A DNA stretch of 8,094 nt from an uncultured Lachnospiraceae bacterium. GTDB taxonomy: Bacteria > Bacillota > Clostridia > Lachnospirales > Lachnospiraceae. The position numbers were made by a program, and so were the translations under genes. The notes beneath the pieces are model-generated. The model saw only the letters and a list, made by a program, of their open reading frames with translations, had not been told where the DNA came from and ran no database searches. The DNA lies in contig CAKRHL010000089.1 of the NCBI GenBank assembly GCA_934338765.1, forward strand, positions 1-8,094, read 5' to 3'. Below, in pieces: positions 7,106-8,094 of this stretch (the stretch's first letter is position 1; each line of letters opens with the position of its first letter).

Positions 7106-7138
7106 TGATTTTTAATACATCACAGCGTAAATTTATGA

Positions 7139-7154
7139 CGCCGTGCAAGCGGCG
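7139..7154 (+). other. Small GC hairpin between purN and purD
   Basis: CGCCG (7139-7143) and CGGCG (7150-7154) around a 6-nt loop, ending 4 nt before the purD GGAGG at 7159-7163. No U-run follows, so it is not a terminator. An overlapping GCGT/ACGC pairing (7125-7128 with 7138-7141) could compete with it. Confidence 0.4.
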
Positions 7155-7170
7155 GAATGGAGGCTTAAAC

Positions 7171-8094
7171 ATGAAAGTATTAATCGTAGGAAGCGGCGGA
7201 CGTGAGCATGCGATCGCATGGAGTGTGTCCCAGAGCAAAAGAGTTGATAAGATCTACTGTGCTCCGGGCAACGGCGGAATCGCCCGGATTGCAGAATGTG
7301 TTGACATCACTGCTATGGAGTTTGATAAACTGGCTGACTTTGCCGAGGAAAATCAGATCGATCTGACCATCATCGGTATGGATGATCCGTTAGTCGGCGG
7401 CATCGTAGATGTTTTTGAGGAGCGTGGCTTACGCGTCTTTGGTCCCCGCAAAAATGCAGCGATCATCGAAGGCTCCAAGAGCTTTTCAAAGGATCTCATG
7501 AAGAAATATGATATTCCTACCTGCCACTATGAAACATTCCATTCTCCGGAAGAGGCATTGCTCTATCTGGGAGGATGCAATTTTCCGGTCGTATTAAAGG
7601 CCGATGGACTTGCCCTCGGAAAGGGCGTGCTGATCTGCCAGAATCTGGAGGAAGCTGAGGCTGGTATTGCTACACTGATGCTTGACAAGCAGTTCGGTGA
7701 TGCCGGTGATACTGTCGTGATCGAGGACTTTATGGTAGGCCGCGAGGCTTCCGTTCTCTGTTTCTGTGACGGAACCCACATCAAGCCCATGACAAGTGCA
7801 CAGGATCACAAGCGTGCCAAGGATGGCGATCAGGGGTTAAATACCGGTGGTATGGGAACATTTTCTCCAAGTCCTTTCTATACCGAGGAGATCCAGAAAT
7901 TCTGTGAGGAGAAGATCTACCAGCCAACCATGGATGCCATGAAAGCAGAGGGCAGAGATTTTGTCGGTATTCTTTTCGTAGGTCTGATGATGACCGCAGA
8001 CGGTCCAAAGGTTTTAGAGTACAATGCACGTTTTGGCGATCCTGAGGCTCAGGTTGTTTTGCCTCGTATGAAAAACGATATCATTGACGTGATC
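7171..8094 (+). CDS. purD: Phosphoribosylamine-glycine ligase (GAR synthetase), 3' partial
   Basis: Step 2 of purine synthesis: 5-phosphoribosylamine + glycine + ATP gives GAR. 308 residues are present with no stop, out of a usual 420-430, so the C-terminal part is beyond the window. Seen: VGSGGREHAIAW (6-17) and APGNGGIA (31-38) of the N-terminal domain; GMDDPLVGGIVD (69-80); VFGPRKNAAIIEGSK; ATP-grasp motifs VVLKADGLALGKGV (140-153), VIEDFMVGREASVL (183-196), QDHKRAKDGDQGLNTGGMG (211-229) and EYNARFGDPEAQVVLPRM (283-300), the last holding metal and ATP ligands. ATG 7171 is 7 nt after GGAGG. It follows purN by 65 nt and is read as the same operon. Nothing suggests damage. Confidence 0.96.
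   Translation, partial: MKVLIVGSGGREHAIAWSVSQSKRVDKIYCAPGNGGIARIAECVDITAMEFDKLADFAEENQIDLTIIGMDDPLVGGIVDVFEERGLRVFGPRKNAAIIEGSKSFSKDLMKKYDIPTCHYETFHSPEEALLYLGGCNFPVVLKADGLALGKGVLICQNLEEAEAGIATLMLDKQFGDAGDTVVIEDFMVGREASVLCFCDGTHIKPMTSAQDHKRAKDGDQGLNTGGMGTFSPSPFYTEEIQKFCEEKIYQPTMDAMKAEGRDFVGILFVGLMMTADGPKVLEYNARFGDPEAQVVLPRMKNDIIDVI

Overview
The window looks like ordinary chromosome from a Clostridia-class Firmicute, most likely a Lachnospiraceae-type gut anaerobe. This is inferred from the style of the proteins (WalR-like regulator, GerMN lipoprotein, PurN with a GMGYYG loop, PurD with a GMDDPLVGG motif), the strong AGGAGG-type ribosome binding sites and the moderate GC content. No marker gene fixes the genus. 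All six genes are on the plus strand. No tRNA, rRNA, CRISPR array, insertion sequence or phage gene was seen.

Left part (2-2893): the DNA-binding end of an OmpR/PhoB-family response regulator (5' truncated by the window), a 477-residue membrane histidine kinase with a TTG start, and a 327-residue lipoprotein with two GerMN-like domains. The order regulator - kinase - GerMN lipoprotein matches the actinobacterial mtrA-mtrB-lpqB operon, where the lipoprotein modulates the kinase. This suggests the lipoprotein here is a third component of an envelope-sensing system.

Middle (2905-5310): a full-length comEC, the DNA-uptake channel of natural transformation, directly behind the lipoprotein gene. 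The frame has no ATG, GTG or TTG codon until about 100 residues in, deep inside the N-terminal OB-like domain. A perfect AGGAGG lies 7 nt before an ATT codon at 2905, and the codons after it encode a typical ComEC N-terminus. The gene therefore appears to start at AUU, a very rare initiation codon, or its ATG has been lost by mutation or sequence error. This is the most notable point in the window.

Right part (5311-8094): a purine-biosynthesis run, purM - purN - purD (purD is cut by the window end), supplying steps 5, 3 and 2 of de novo IMP synthesis. A good sigma-A type promoter (ATGACA, 17 nt, TGC-TACAAT) overlaps the comEC stop codon and should drive this operon separately. A short dyad lies in its leader. 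Each pur spacer carries a hairpin just upstream of an ATGGAGG ribosome binding site; the purM-purN one is long (12 pairs) and lacks a U-tract, so it looks like an intercistronic mRNA element, not a terminator.
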